This document shows, one piece after another, positions 1 to 8,231 of a DNA stretch of 64,000 bases. This DNA comes from JANOMH01 sp031422295. Lineage in GTDB: Bacteria > Pseudomonadota > Alphaproteobacteria > Rhodobacterales > Rhodobacteraceae. Each line of letters opens with the position of its first letter. Position 1 is the first letter of the stretch. The notes under the pieces are model-generated. The model was given only the letters and a program-made list of their open reading frames with translations. It did not search any database and was not told the origin of the DNA. The position numbers and the translations under genes are program-made. The DNA lies in assembly GCA_031422295.1 (NCBI GenBank), contig JANOQM010000056.1:76591-140590 (forward strand), in the 5' to 3' direction.

Positions 1-1
1 G

Positions 2-676
2 GCGCAGGACGAGGCAATTCTTGCCGCTATGGAAGCTGGTATTCCGGTCATTCTGTATAACTCGGGCGGCGCCGAAAAAGCTGCCGAACTGGGGGCCATC
101 AACTATATCGGCAACGAAGAATACCCCGCCGGTCTGGCTGCGGGCAATTACTTCGGCACCCATGACGCGATGAATGTGATCTGCGTGAACACGGTACCGG
201 GGGCGCAGAACCTGGAAGACCGCTGCCGTGGCGTATCTGACGGCATCGTCGCCATCGGAGGTGTGTCCACCCAACTGCCGCTGCCCGCCTCGGCCTTTGG
301 TGACCCGGTTGCCGTGGCCGAAGCGATCAAGGCCACGTTGCTGACCGATCCCACCATTGACGGGGTCATCACCATTTCCGCAGGTGATGCCAATTCGGCA
401 GCGACTGGGATTGAACAGGCGGGTGTCACCGCCACGGTCGCGTTGGCGTCGTTCGATATGGACGGGGCCGGTTTGGACCGGATCGCTGCGGGCACGCAGC
501 TGTTCGCAGTGGACCAGCAGCCGTGGCTGCAAGGCTTCCTCGCCGTGTCGATGGCCGATGCCTATGTCAGCTTTGGCACGGCGATTGCCTCGGCTCCGGT
601 GCTGACCGGACCGGGGATTGTGGATGCGGCCAATGTGGCCGCCACTCTCGCAGGCGCTGCGGCGGGCTATCGGTAG
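2..676 (+). CDS. Sugar ABC transporter substrate-binding protein, C-terminal part (partial)
   Basis: Open from the window edge, so the N-terminus and signal peptide are missing; about 224 residues are visible. The text resembles periplasmic-binding-protein type 1 domains of CUT2 (ribose/fructose/inositol-like) systems: a G-I-P-V-I-L-Y-N-S-G-G strand, then the second lobe with a DGVITISAGDA segment and a hinge near FAVDQQPWLQGF, typical of ligand contact and hinge regions. It would bind a sugar or cyclitol in the periplasm and deliver it to the downstream permease. Downstream genes for a Gfo/Idh dehydrogenase and a sugar isomerase suggest an inositol- or rare-sugar-type substrate, which is inference. 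Confidence 0.85.
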   Translation, partial: AQDEAILAAMEAGIPVILYNSGGAEKAAELGAINYIGNEEYPAGLAAGNYFGTHDAMNVICVNTVPGAQNLEDRCRGVSDGIVAIGGVSTQLPLPASAFGDPVAVAEAIKATLLTDPTIDGVITISAGDANSAATGIEQAGVTATVALASFDMDGAGLDRIAAGTQLFAVDQQPWLQGFLAVSMADAYVSFGTAIASAPVLTGPGIVDAANVAATLAGAAAGYR

Positions 677-682
677 GTTTAA

Positions 683-712
683 GTCCGGCCCCCGGAGTGT
701 CGGGGGCCGGAC
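683..712 (+). promoter_or_regulatory. Perfect 12-bp hairpin between binding protein and permease genes
   Basis: GTCCGGCCCCCG (683-694) pairs perfectly with 701-712 around a 6-nt loop. There is no U-tract after it and the permease gene starts 22 nt later. Such hairpins commonly protect the abundant binding-protein mRNA or attenuate downstream genes in ABC operons. A partial-termination role is inference. Confidence 0.6.
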
Positions 713-734
713 ATAACTGTTCAAAGGCAGCATC

Positions 735-1754
735 ATGACCAGCGACACCCCACGATTTTCCATCGGCAGCCTGCTGCGCCGCCCCGAGACCGGGTCGTTT
801 CTGGGTCTGGCCGCGGTATTCATTTTCTTCTGGATTTTTGGCGGTGCCAAATTCGCCTCGCCATCCGGGGCGGCCGGCTGGCTGAATGTCGCGGCATCTT
901 TGGGGATCGTCGCCATCCCGATCGGGTTGCTGATGATCGCGGGGGAACTGGACATCTCGATCGGTTCGCTGATTCCGGCGGGGTCAATGACGGTGGCCAT
1001 CACCTCGGGCTACTTCGAATTGCCCATCATGCTGGGCATTGGCGCCGCCTTGGGGCTTGGTGGATTAGTGGGTTTTATCAATGGGATGCTGGTGGTCCGC
1101 ACGGCTGTCCCGTCGTTCATCGTGACATTGGGAACACTATTTGCGGTGGCGGGGTTGTTGCTGGGCCTGTCCGTCCTGATCACTGGCACCACCTCGGTCT
1201 CGATTCAGGCCGGGCCGACGGCGAAATGGCTGCTGGGCCAATTCATCGGCGGGGTCTATCAGGTGACGATCTTTTGGTGGATCGCAGTGGCCTTGTGTTT
1301 CGGCTTTATCCTGCATTTCACCCGCTATGGAAACTGGATTTTGGCGATGGGCGGCGACAAGGTTTCGGCGCGCAATGCTGGCATTCCGACTGAACGCATG
1401 ACCATTATCCTGTTCATGTGCAGCGGTGTCTGTGCCACCTTTGTCGGGCTCAGCCAGGCCATTCTGTACAATTCTGCCCAAGTTTCTGCAGGTCAGTCCT
1501 ACATCTTCAACGCCATCATTTCGGTCGTCGTGGGTGGAGTGCTTTTGACCGGCGGATATGGGTCGGTCGTGGGTATCGTACTGGGGACCATGACCTTTGC
1601 TATCGTCAACCAGGGCATCTACTACACCCCGTTTGACGCCAATTGGGCCAGTCTGATCATAGGTGTGCTGTTGTTGCTAGCCGTGCTGATGAACAATACG
1701 TTCCGCAAGATGGCGCTGTCCTACGTCCCCAAGAAAAAGGAGGCGCGGCCATGA
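735..1754 (+). CDS. CUT2-family sugar ABC transporter permease
   Basis: A 339-residue inner-membrane protein with about eight to ten hydrophobic segments. It resembles the BPD_transp_2 (RbsC/FrcC-like) family: a GELDISIGSL segment near residue 75-85, a GFINGMLVV loop, and a GGVLLTGGYGSVVG segment toward the C-terminus. It forms the translocation channel for the sugar bound by the upstream protein. The ATG follows the intergenic hairpin. Its stop overlaps the start of the ATPase gene (ATGA), so the two are translationally coupled. Confidence 0.9.
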   Translation: MTSDTPRFSIGSLLRRPETGSFLGLAAVFIFFWIFGGAKFASPSGAAGWLNVAASLGIVAIPIGLLMIAGELDISIGSLIPAGSMTVAITSGYFELPIMLGIGAALGLGGLVGFINGMLVVRTAVPSFIVTLGTLFAVAGLLLGLSVLITGTTSVSIQAGPTAKWLLGQFIGGVYQVTIFWWIAVALCFGFILHFTRYGNWILAMGGDKVSARNAGIPTERMTIILFMCSGVCATFVGLSQAILYNSAQVSAGQSYIFNAIISVVVGGVLLTGGYGSVVGIVLGTMTFAIVNQGIYYTPFDANWASLIIGVLLLLAVLMNNTFRKMALSYVPKKKEARP

Positions 1755-2566
1755 CCACACCGATCCTGAAATTGTCGGATATCAACAAAAGCTTTGGCCC
1801 CATCGATGTGCTGCACGACATCAACCTTGAGGTCCGTGCAGGCGAGGTTTTGTGCCTGTTGGGCGATAATGGGGCGGGTAAATCGACACTGATCAAAATC
1901 CTGTCCGGCGTGTATCAGCCATCCTCGGGCACTATCGAGATGCAAGGCCAGCCGGAAGTGTTCGCCACACCACGCGCCGCCGCCGAACATGGCATCGCAA
2001 CGGTCCACCAGTTTGGCGGGACATTTCCACTGATGTCCATCGGTCGGTCATTCTTTGTCGGCGTTGAGCCGACCAAGGGCTGGGGTCCGTTCAAAGTGTT
2101 TGACCGCCAGACAGCAAACACTCTTGCGGTTAAGGCGGTGCAAAGCCTTGGCATCACCCGGATCACCGATGGCGACCGTCTGGTCGGCGGTTTGTCGGGG
2201 GGCGAGCGACAGTCCCTCGCCATCGCCCGGGCTGTTCATTTCGGTGCACGTGTCCTGATCCTGGACGAACCCACGGCGGCCCTGGGTGTCAAGCAGGCGT
2301 CACATGTCCTGCGCATCGTCAATGAGGCCAAGAAACGCGGCCTGGCGGTGATCTTCATCACCCATCAGGTGATGCACGCCATGGCGGTGGGCGACCATTT
2401 CGCCGTGCTGATCCGGGGGGCCATCGCCGCCGATTTCCGCAAAGGTGAAAAGAGCCGCGAAGAGATTACCGATCTTATGGCGGGCGGCGAGACAATGGCC
2501 GAACTGGAGGCCCAGATCGACACCTATATGGATGCGCACAGCGGCCATGCGCCGCAACCTGCATGA
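1751..2566 (+). CDS. CUT2-family sugar ABC transporter ATP-binding protein
   Basis: A 271-residue ABC ATPase energising the transporter. Walker A is GDNGAGKST, the signature is LSGGERQS, Walker B is LILDEPTAAL, and an H-loop ITHQ follows. It has a single nucleotide-binding domain, like FrcA, rather than the duplicated 500-residue RbsA type. A longer open frame upstream exists, but the ATG at 1751 overlapping the permease stop and preceded by an AAGGAGG-like site gives the family's normal N-terminus (MTTPILKLSDI). Its stop overlaps the next start by ATGA. Confidence 0.92.
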   Translation: MTTPILKLSDINKSFGPIDVLHDINLEVRAGEVLCLLGDNGAGKSTLIKILSGVYQPSSGTIEMQGQPEVFATPRAAAEHGIATVHQFGGTFPLMSIGRSFFVGVEPTKGWGPFKVFDRQTANTLAVKAVQSLGITRITDGDRLVGGLSGGERQSLAIARAVHFGARVLILDEPTAALGVKQASHVLRIVNEAKKRGLAVIFITHQVMHAMAVGDHFAVLIRGAIAADFRKGEKSREEITDLMAGGETMAELEAQIDTYMDAHSGHAPQPA

Positions 2567-3585
2567 CCATTCGCATCGCCGTGATTGGCGCGGGGGTCAT
2601 GGGCCGCGATCATGCCCGCATCTTTGCCGAGGATTTGCCGGGCACAACGCTGCAAGTGGTCTGTGACGCATCCGCGCCGCGTGCCCGCGCCGTGGCCGAG
2701 GCCTTTGGAGCGCTGGATGTGACCACTGACGCCGCCACCGTGATTTTACGGGCGGATGTGGATGCAGTCGTCATTGCCAGCCCGGATGTCACCCATGCGC
2801 CGCTGGCGCTGGCCTGCATTGCGGCGGGCAAGCCGGTTCTGTGCGAAAAGCCGTTGTCGCAATCGTCAGCCGAATGCTTGGCCGTGATTGGCGCTGAAAT
2901 GGCATCGGGCCGCCGGTTTATCCAGCTGGGTTTCATGCGCCGGTTTGACCAGTCCTATGCTGAAATGAAGGCGGCACTGGACGACGGGTCATTGGGCCGC
3001 GCGTTGATGATGCACAACTTTCACCGCAACGTCGAAACCCCTGCCGCCGATTTTACCGCCGATATGGCCATCACCAATTCGGCGCCGCATGAATTTGACG
3101 TCGCGCGTTTCGTCCTCGGCCAGGATTATACCGCGATTTCCGCGTTCAAACCCACACGCGAGGGTAAACTGGTCGGCCCGGTGTTCATGGTGCTGGAAAC
3201 CACCTTAGGACAGTTGGTCAACATCGAGATCAACAATAACGCCGCCTATGGCTATGACGTCCGCGCTGAACTGGTGGCAGAGGGCGGATGCGTGGCGATG
3301 AACCCGGTGGCCTATACCCGCCGTGACGCTGCCCTGCGCGCCAGCACCAGCTACGACAGCGACTGGCGCGGTCGTTATGCCGCGGCGTATTTGCGGCAGA
3401 ACAAGGCCTTCCTGCATTTCGTGCGCAGCGGGGCATTCCCGCCTATCGCGGCGGATGCCTGGGATGGTTATGCCGCCACGATCGTGGCCGAAACCGGGGT
3501 GCGCGCATTGCGCGAGGGCCACAGAATGCCCGTCAATATGATTGAAAAACCGGCATTTTATGACCGGACAGAGGATGCAAAATGA
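2563..3585 (+). CDS. Gfo/Idh/MocA family oxidoreductase
   Basis: A 340-residue cytoplasmic NAD(P)-dependent dehydrogenase. The Rossmann fingerprint is IGAGVMG near the N-terminus, followed by the family's EKPLS motif and an HEFDVARF catalytic-region segment. Family members oxidise inositols, sugars or sugar derivatives. It resembles inositol 2-dehydrogenases in length and spacing, but the substrate cannot be read from sequence. It is coupled by ATGA overlaps to the transporter ATPase upstream and the isomerase downstream, so it most likely acts on the imported compound. Confidence 0.85.
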   Translation: MTIRIAVIGAGVMGRDHARIFAEDLPGTTLQVVCDASAPRARAVAEAFGALDVTTDAATVILRADVDAVVIASPDVTHAPLALACIAAGKPVLCEKPLSQSSAECLAVIGAEMASGRRFIQLGFMRRFDQSYAEMKAALDDGSLGRALMMHNFHRNVETPAADFTADMAITNSAPHEFDVARFVLGQDYTAISAFKPTREGKLVGPVFMVLETTLGQLVNIEINNNAAYGYDVRAELVAEGGCVAMNPVAYTRRDAALRASTSYDSDWRGRYAAAYLRQNKAFLHFVRSGAFPPIAADAWDGYAATIVAETGVRALREGHRMPVNMIEKPAFYDRTEDAK

Positions 3586-4541
3586 AACTCGGGTTTGTGT
3601 CAGACAGTCTGGGCGGGATGTCCTTTGACGCGATTCTGGATCAGGCGGTTCGACTTGGTGTGTCGGGGGTCGAGGTGAATACCGGCGGCTGGTCCACTGC
3701 GCCGCATTTCAACCTTGCGGCGATGAAGACCAGTGCGGTGGCGCGCAGAGCCTTTCTTGCGGCCTTTGCCGACCGAGGGCTGGAGGTCATTGCCCTGAAT
3801 GCCAATGGCAATCCCCTGCATCCAACGGACCCCAAGCAGGGTGAATGCCTGCGCGACACAATCCGGCTGGCGGGCGAGATGGGCATAAAAAAGGTCTGCA
3901 CCATGTCCGGCCTGCCCGGTGGCCGGGCGGGCGATCTGATGCCAAACTGGGTGGTGTCGTCCTGGCCGCCCGAAACCCAAGCGATCCTGCGCTATCAATG
4001 GGAAGAAGTGCTGATCCCGTTCTGGACCGAGATCGTGGCACTGGCCAAGGCGTCGGGCGTCGAACAGATCGCACTGGAACTGCATGGTAATCAGGTCGTC
4101 TATAACGTGCCGTCCCTGCTAAAGCTGCGGGCTGCCGTTGGCCCAATGGTGGGCGCAAACCTTGATCCAAGTCATCTGTTCTGGATGGGGGCCGATCCGC
4201 TGATCGCGGCCGAGGCACTGGGGGATGCAGTCTATCACGTCCATGCCAAGGACACCTTCCTGAACGCCCCGAAACAGGCGACGACCGGCCTGCTGGAAAC
4301 CGGCAGCCTGGTGGATATTCCCGGGCGCAGCTGGTCTTATATCACCCTGGGCTTTGGCCACGGCGCGGCATGGTGGCGGCAGTTCTGCTACCGGCTGAAA
4401 ATGGGTGGCTATGACGGCTGGCTGGCAATCGAGCATGAGGATGTTATGCTTAACGCACTGGAGGGGCTGGAGAAATCTGTGGCACTATTGAAAGGCGTGA
4501 CGCCCGTGGCCTCGTCTGACTACGCCCCGCAAGCGATTTAG
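3582..4541 (+). CDS. Sugar phosphate isomerase/epimerase, TIM-barrel (AP endonuclease 2 superfamily)
   Basis: A 319-residue protein of the xylose-isomerase-like TIM barrel family (IolE/IolI/YcjR-like). Visible family features are GVSGVEVNTGGW near the N-terminus, an LELHGNQ strand in the middle, NLDPSH, a YHVHAKDT segment and a C-terminal AIEHEDVML; the acidic and histidine positions match usual metal ligands. It would epimerise or isomerise the product of the preceding dehydrogenase. It is the last gene of the five-gene sugar operon, its start overlapping the dehydrogenase stop. The exact substrate is unknown. Confidence 0.82.
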   Translation: MKLGFVSDSLGGMSFDAILDQAVRLGVSGVEVNTGGWSTAPHFNLAAMKTSAVARRAFLAAFADRGLEVIALNANGNPLHPTDPKQGECLRDTIRLAGEMGIKKVCTMSGLPGGRAGDLMPNWVVSSWPPETQAILRYQWEEVLIPFWTEIVALAKASGVEQIALELHGNQVVYNVPSLLKLRAAVGPMVGANLDPSHLFWMGADPLIAAEALGDAVYHVHAKDTFLNAPKQATTGLLETGSLVDIPGRSWSYITLGFGHGAAWWRQFCYRLKMGGYDGWLAIEHEDVMLNALEGLEKSVALLKGVTPVASSDYAPQAI

Positions 4542-4699
4542 GGCGGCATTTTGACCAATGTCAGGGTTTTTCCCGGCCTTAAACGCCGCTGCGGCTGATC
4601 CTTGCAGGTCAGACCGTACTGCAGGCTGACGGGGCAGGTTGCCGCCGTATCGCGCCCGGCGGCGTCTGTCGCCAATCTGGCAGCAATCCCTGCCACTCT

Positions 4700-4876
4700 G
4701 GCGAACCGTGCCACCAGGTCACCGCCATGCGGGTCGATCTGGTGTTCGGATCAAACGCGATCTGGCGCGCCTAAGCCGAGGTTTATGCCGCCGACGATAA
4801 TGCGGGCAAATTCGTCACGGACTTTGTTGCGGCTTAGGTCAAAGTGATGAACGCCGACCGGTTCGATGTCGCGTGA
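4700..4876 (+). pseudogene. katG: Catalase-peroxidase (katG) C-terminal remnant
   Basis: One reading frame (codons in phase with 4727) gives MRVDLVFGSNA, then R-A-stop-A-E-V-Y, then FVTDFVAA-stop-VKVMNADRFDV-stop. This matches the last ~50 residues of KatG (RVDLVFGSN...RALAEVY...[20 protein letters not shown]), with a stop at 4772-4774 where the family has Leu and at 4835-4837 where it has Trp, before the natural terminus at 4874-4876. No other part of katG is visible here, so only the 3' end of a once-present gene remains. The rest of 4542-5084 shows no recognisable gene. Confidence 0.8.
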
Positions 4877-5084
4877 TTTTGACAAAGCCCTTTCTGAAAG
4901 TTTCGGAAGGCAAAGCAAAGCAGCCTTGTCACACCTTCCTTGGTCGCGAATAAGCACCTGACTGATCGTTCGTGCAGGGGTATCGGCACGATTGTCGCAG
5001 CCCCGCCAAAGCGATGGTCAAAGCCGTAGCGATGCGTCACACTCTGATTGGTTAAGTCGACAAAACGCATGGGGGATCGAAATC

Positions 5085-5378
5085 ATGTGCAGGATATATG
5101 CGACACAGGACCCGGCCCGCTACGAGCTTGTCACCCGGCGGCTGCGGCTGAACGGGCAAAGCACCTCGGTCCGGCTGGAGCGCACGTTTTGGCAAATTCT
5201 GGATGATATTGCCGGGCAAGAGGGGCTGTCGACCCCGGCGTTCATATCAAAACTGCATTCTGAAGTGCTGGAATTGCATGGTGAACCAGCTAATTTCAGC
5301 TCTGTCCTGCGCTGTACGGCACTGGTTTACATCGAAACGACCTTTATTGCGCCGACAACGCTGATGGCGGCTGAATGA
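5085..5378 (+). CDS. Small ribbon-helix-helix domain protein
   Basis: A 97-residue protein starting at the ATG after a GGGGGA site. The segment NGQSTSVRLERTFWQILDDI followed by GLSTPAFISKLHSEV looks like the RHH_4-type ribbon-helix-helix fold seen in small alphaproteobacterial proteins that begin MCRI. Such folds usually dimerise and bind DNA, but the targets of this family are not known. The C-terminal ~20 residues (after LRCTALVY) look longer than usual. It sits alone between the katG remnant and the VOC gene. Confidence 0.7.
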   Translation: MCRIYATQDPARYELVTRRLRLNGQSTSVRLERTFWQILDDIAGQEGLSTPAFISKLHSEVLELHGEPANFSSVLRCTALVYIETTFIAPTTLMAAE

Positions 5379-5462
5379 TCTTGGTCCGGTAGTAACCGGT
5401 TACTACCCAGCCCCCCGCACATCCCGGCACAGTTGTGGCCAGAGGATGCCAGGGGGGACGAT

Positions 5463-5858
5463 TTGGCCAAGGCGATACACTCAATGATTCGCGTGCTGGA
5501 TGAGGCGCGCTCTGTAACGTTTTATGACACGGCTTTTGGCCTGACCGTGGCAGAGCGGCTTGATTTCGACAGCTTCACCCTAATCTACCTCGCCAACCCG
5601 GACTCTGGGTTCGAGGTGGAATTGACGGTCAACAAAGGCCGGACCGAAGCTTATGCTTTGGGCGATGGCTACGGTCATCTGGCGTTCAGCGTGGATGACG
5701 TGGACGCCGCCCATGCGCGGCTGACGGCTGCTGGGCTGGCCCCGCGCAAGCTGGTGGATTTCGCGCCCGCCGGGACCGTCATCGCCCGGTTCTTTTTCAT
5801 CGCAGACCCCGATGGATATCAGATCGAGGTTTTGCAGCGCGGTGGTCGCTATCAGTAA
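5463..5858 (+). CDS. VOC family (glyoxalase/bleomycin-resistance fold) protein
   Basis: A 131-residue cytoplasmic protein resembling lactoylglutathione-lyase-like VOC proteins: AKAIHSMIRVLDEARS at the start, GYGHLAFSVDDVDAA in the middle and FFIADPDGYQIEVLQ at the end, which carries the usual C-terminal metal-ligand Glu. The chosen start is TTG at 5463, because AGGGGGGA lies ~6 nt upstream and homologous N-termini begin at this AKAIH segment; an ATG at 5484 would cut the first beta strand. A diverged N-terminal fragment of a related gene lies at 10736-10828 on the other strand. Substrate unknown. Confidence 0.75.
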   Translation: MAKAIHSMIRVLDEARSVTFYDTAFGLTVAERLDFDSFTLIYLANPDSGFEVELTVNKGRTEAYALGDGYGHLAFSVDDVDAAHARLTAAGLAPRKLVDFAPAGTVIARFFFIADPDGYQIEVLQRGGRYQ

Positions 5859-5863
5859 AATAA

Positions 5864-5879
5864 CGGGTTTTCTAACCCG
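5864..5879 (+). terminator. Weak hairpin after the VOC gene
   Basis: CGGGTT (5864-5869) and AACCCG (5874-5879) form a 6-bp stem with a 4-nt loop just after the stop codon. There is no clear U-tract, so it may be a weak terminator only. Confidence 0.4.
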
Positions 5880-5915
5880 GCTTTCCAACACCATCAACTC
5901 AGGGGAGGAGACCTG

Positions 5916-6440
5916 ATGACACTTCAAACATCCAAGGCAGGGCTGACCAGACGGCAGCTTTTGTCCAGCGCCGTCGCGGCAGGGGCCACATTCGTTGTTG
6001 GCGCGGGCTTTGTCGCAGCACCCGATGCGGCATGGGCCACCGAAACCGTGGCGCTGACGCCTGAAACCATGGCGACCCTGATCCAGATGGCGCGCGACAT
6101 CTATCCGCATGACCGGATCGGTGATGAATATTATGTGGTGGCCGTCAAAGGCTATGACACCGCCGAGGCCGCCCCGGGGATCGAGGAGGGTATCGCGGCA
6201 TTGAACGCTGCCGCCATGACCGCAGGCTATGCCAGCTATCTGGGCGCGGGTTGGGAAAAGGATCGTGTGGCCCTGTTGCGCGGCATCGAAACCACGCCGT
6301 TCTTTCAGCAGATCAGGGGTGGTCTGGTGACCGGCCTGTATAACCAAAAGGCGGTCTGGCCGCTGTTTGGGTACGAAGGCGAAAGTTTCAGTCAAGGCGG
6401 GTATCTGACCCGTGGCTTTGACGACATCAACTGGCTGTAA
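5916..6440 (+). CDS. Tat-signal small subunit of a GMC-type dehydrogenase
   Basis: 174 residues. The N-terminus carries a twin-arginine signal (LTRRQLLSS, then a hydrophobic stretch ending in AWA around residue 40), so the folded protein is exported to the periplasm. The remainder (ETMATLIQMARDIYPHD...) resembles gluconate-2-dehydrogenase subunit-3-like small subunits that partner a flavin GMC subunit. It lies 15 nt upstream of the GMC gene and probably carries that signal-less subunit across the membrane. An AGGGGAGGAG site precedes the ATG. Substrate unknown. Confidence 0.75.
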   Translation: MTLQTSKAGLTRRQLLSSAVAAGATFVVGAGFVAAPDAAWATETVALTPETMATLIQMARDIYPHDRIGDEYYVVAVKGYDTAEAAPGIEEGIAALNAAAMTAGYASYLGAGWEKDRVALLRGIETTPFFQQIRGGLVTGLYNQKAVWPLFGYEGESFSQGGYLTRGFDDINWL

Positions 6441-6455
6441 CGGAGGGACATCGAC

Positions 6456-8027
6456 ATGGCTGCACCATTTGCACTGAACGACAACAGCGTCGTTGTCATT
6501 ATCGGCACCGGGGCTGGCGGCGGAACGCTGGCCAATGAACTGGCCCAGAAGGGCATCAGCGTTGTGGCGCTGGAGGCGGGCGGGCGGTATCTGCCGCAGG
6601 ATTACGTCAATGACGAATGGGAATCATTTGGCCAGCTGGCTTGGCTGGACAAACGCACGACCAGCGGCGATTGGCGCGTGGCAAACGACTTTTCCGGCCT
6701 GCCCGCATGGATCGTCAAGGCTGTCGGCGGCACCACGACCCATTGGGCCGGCGCATCGCTGCGCTTTCAGGACCATGAATGGAAGGCGCTGACCAATTAT
6801 GGCGCGGTCGAGGGCGCAAACCTGCTCGACTGGCCAATTGATGGCGCGGAAATGGCGCAATGGTACGATAAAGCCGAAGAAAAGATGGGCGTCACCCAGA
6901 CCGGCGACCGGCCCGCGCTGCCCGGCAACAACAACTATCAGGTGTTGGCCAAAGGGGCAGCCGCATTAGGCTATCAAACGGTCCATACTGGCAAGATGGC
7001 GATCCAGACCCGCGAGGATGGCTATCGCACCCCCTGCCAGCAGACCGGGTTTTGCTTTCAGGGCTGCAAATGGGGCTCTAAATGGTCCACCGCCTATACC
7101 GAGATCCCCGATGGCGAGGCGACCGGCAATCTGGAAGTCCGCGAGCGGGCGCATGTCGCCAAGATCGAACATGATGAGACCGGCAAGGTTACCGGTGTCA
7201 CCTATTTCGATGCCGATGGCGTCTCACAGTTTCAGGCGGCCCGGATTGTCTGCGTCGCAGGCAACACCATCGAAAGCCCGCGTTTGCTGCTGAACTCGGC
7301 CTCTGAAATGTTCCCGGCCGGTCTCGCCAATTCGTCAGACCAAGTGGGTCGCAACTATATGCGGCACGTCACCGGGTCGGTCTATGGCGTGTTCGACAAG
7401 CCGGTCAAAATGTGGCGCGGCACCACCATGGCGGGGATCGTGCAGGACGAAGCGCGGCTTGATCCGTCGCGCGGGTTTGTCGGCGGTTACGAGTTGGAAA
7501 CCCTGTCGCTGGGCTTGCCGTTCATGGCGGCTTTCCTTGATCCGGGAAGCTGGGGGCGTGAGTTTACATCGGCCTTGGACAGCTATGAAAACATGGCGGG
7601 CATGTGGATTGTCGGTGAAGATATGCCGCAGGCCAGCAACCGCGTGACAGTGAATGCAGATATCCCGGACCAGTTCGGCCTACCCTCGCCCAACGTGCAT
7701 TTCAGCGATCACCCCAATGACGTGGCGATGCGCAATCACGCCTATGCCCAAGGTATCGCGATCTATGACGCCGTGGGGGCGGTGCGCAGTTTCCCGACCC
7801 CGCCCTATCCGTCGACCCATAATCTGGGGACCAACCGGATGTCGGCCAATGCGGCGGACGGGGTGTGCAACGGCAATGGGCAGACCCATGATATTGCCAA
7901 CCTGTTCATCTCGGACGGGTCGCAGTTCACCACCGGGGCGGCTGAAAACCCGACGCTGACGATTGTGGCGCTGGCCATCCGTCAGGCCGATTTCATTGCC
8001 GCACAGATGAGCGCCGGGACGATCTGA
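6456..8027 (+). CDS. GMC family FAD-dependent oxidoreductase (dehydrogenase large subunit)
   Basis: A 523-residue flavoprotein. The N-terminal FAD-binding motif IGTGAGGGTLANEL is followed by LEAGGRY, a GGTTTHWAG segment and a C-terminal HNLGTNRMSAN...ENPTLTIVALAIRQAD block typical of GMC dehydrogenases of the gluconate/sorbose/choline superfamily. It has no signal peptide; the upstream Tat subunit likely exports it. The usual third component, a membrane cytochrome c, is not encoded next to it, so the electron acceptor must be elsewhere or of another kind. It oxidises a polyol or sugar by family analogy. Confidence 0.88.
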   Translation: MAAPFALNDNSVVVIIGTGAGGGTLANELAQKGISVVALEAGGRYLPQDYVNDEWESFGQLAWLDKRTTSGDWRVANDFSGLPAWIVKAVGGTTTHWAGASLRFQDHEWKALTNYGAVEGANLLDWPIDGAEMAQWYDKAEEKMGVTQTGDRPALPGNNNYQVLAKGAAALGYQTVHTGKMAIQTREDGYRTPCQQTGFCFQGCKWGSKWSTAYTEIPDGEATGNLEVRERAHVAKIEHDETGKVTGVTYFDADGVSQFQAARIVCVAGNTIESPRLLLNSASEMFPAGLANSSDQVGRNYMRHVTGSVYGVFDKPVKMWRGTTMAGIVQDEARLDPSRGFVGGYELETLSLGLPFMAAFLDPGSWGREFTSALDSYENMAGMWIVGEDMPQASNRVTVNADIPDQFGLPSPNVHFSDHPNDVAMRNHAYAQGIAIYDAVGAVRSFPTPPYPSTHNLGTNRMSANAADGVCNGNGQTHDIANLFISDGSQFTTGAAENPTLTIVALAIRQADFIAAQMSAGTI

Positions 8028-8046
8028 ACCTTGTCGAAAAAACGAA

Positions 8047-8074
8047 AAACGGCGCTCCTTGCGGGGCGCCGTTT
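8047..8074 (+). terminator. Rho-independent-like terminator after the GMC gene
   Basis: AAACGGCGC (8047-8055) pairs perfectly with GCGCCGTTT (8066-8074) around a 10-nt loop. The stem ends in a short T-run and lies 20 nt after the stop codon. Confidence 0.75.
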
Positions 8075-8231
8075 GGCACGTTTGATCTGGCGTTAGTGGC
8101 CGGGGCATTGGTCAGGTGACGTTGGCCGCAAAACACATTCATCGTCATGCGGATATCAAGGCAAGGTCGATGCAGCTGCGCAGAACGGCGAGATTCGGCG
8201 CGGACTTGGTGATATGTTGCGTCGTGATTGA

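Noticed and set aside
4751..5070. Two short minus-strand open frames
   Set aside because: They are antisense to the katG remnant and the following non-coding bases, and carry no domain or ribosome-binding site.
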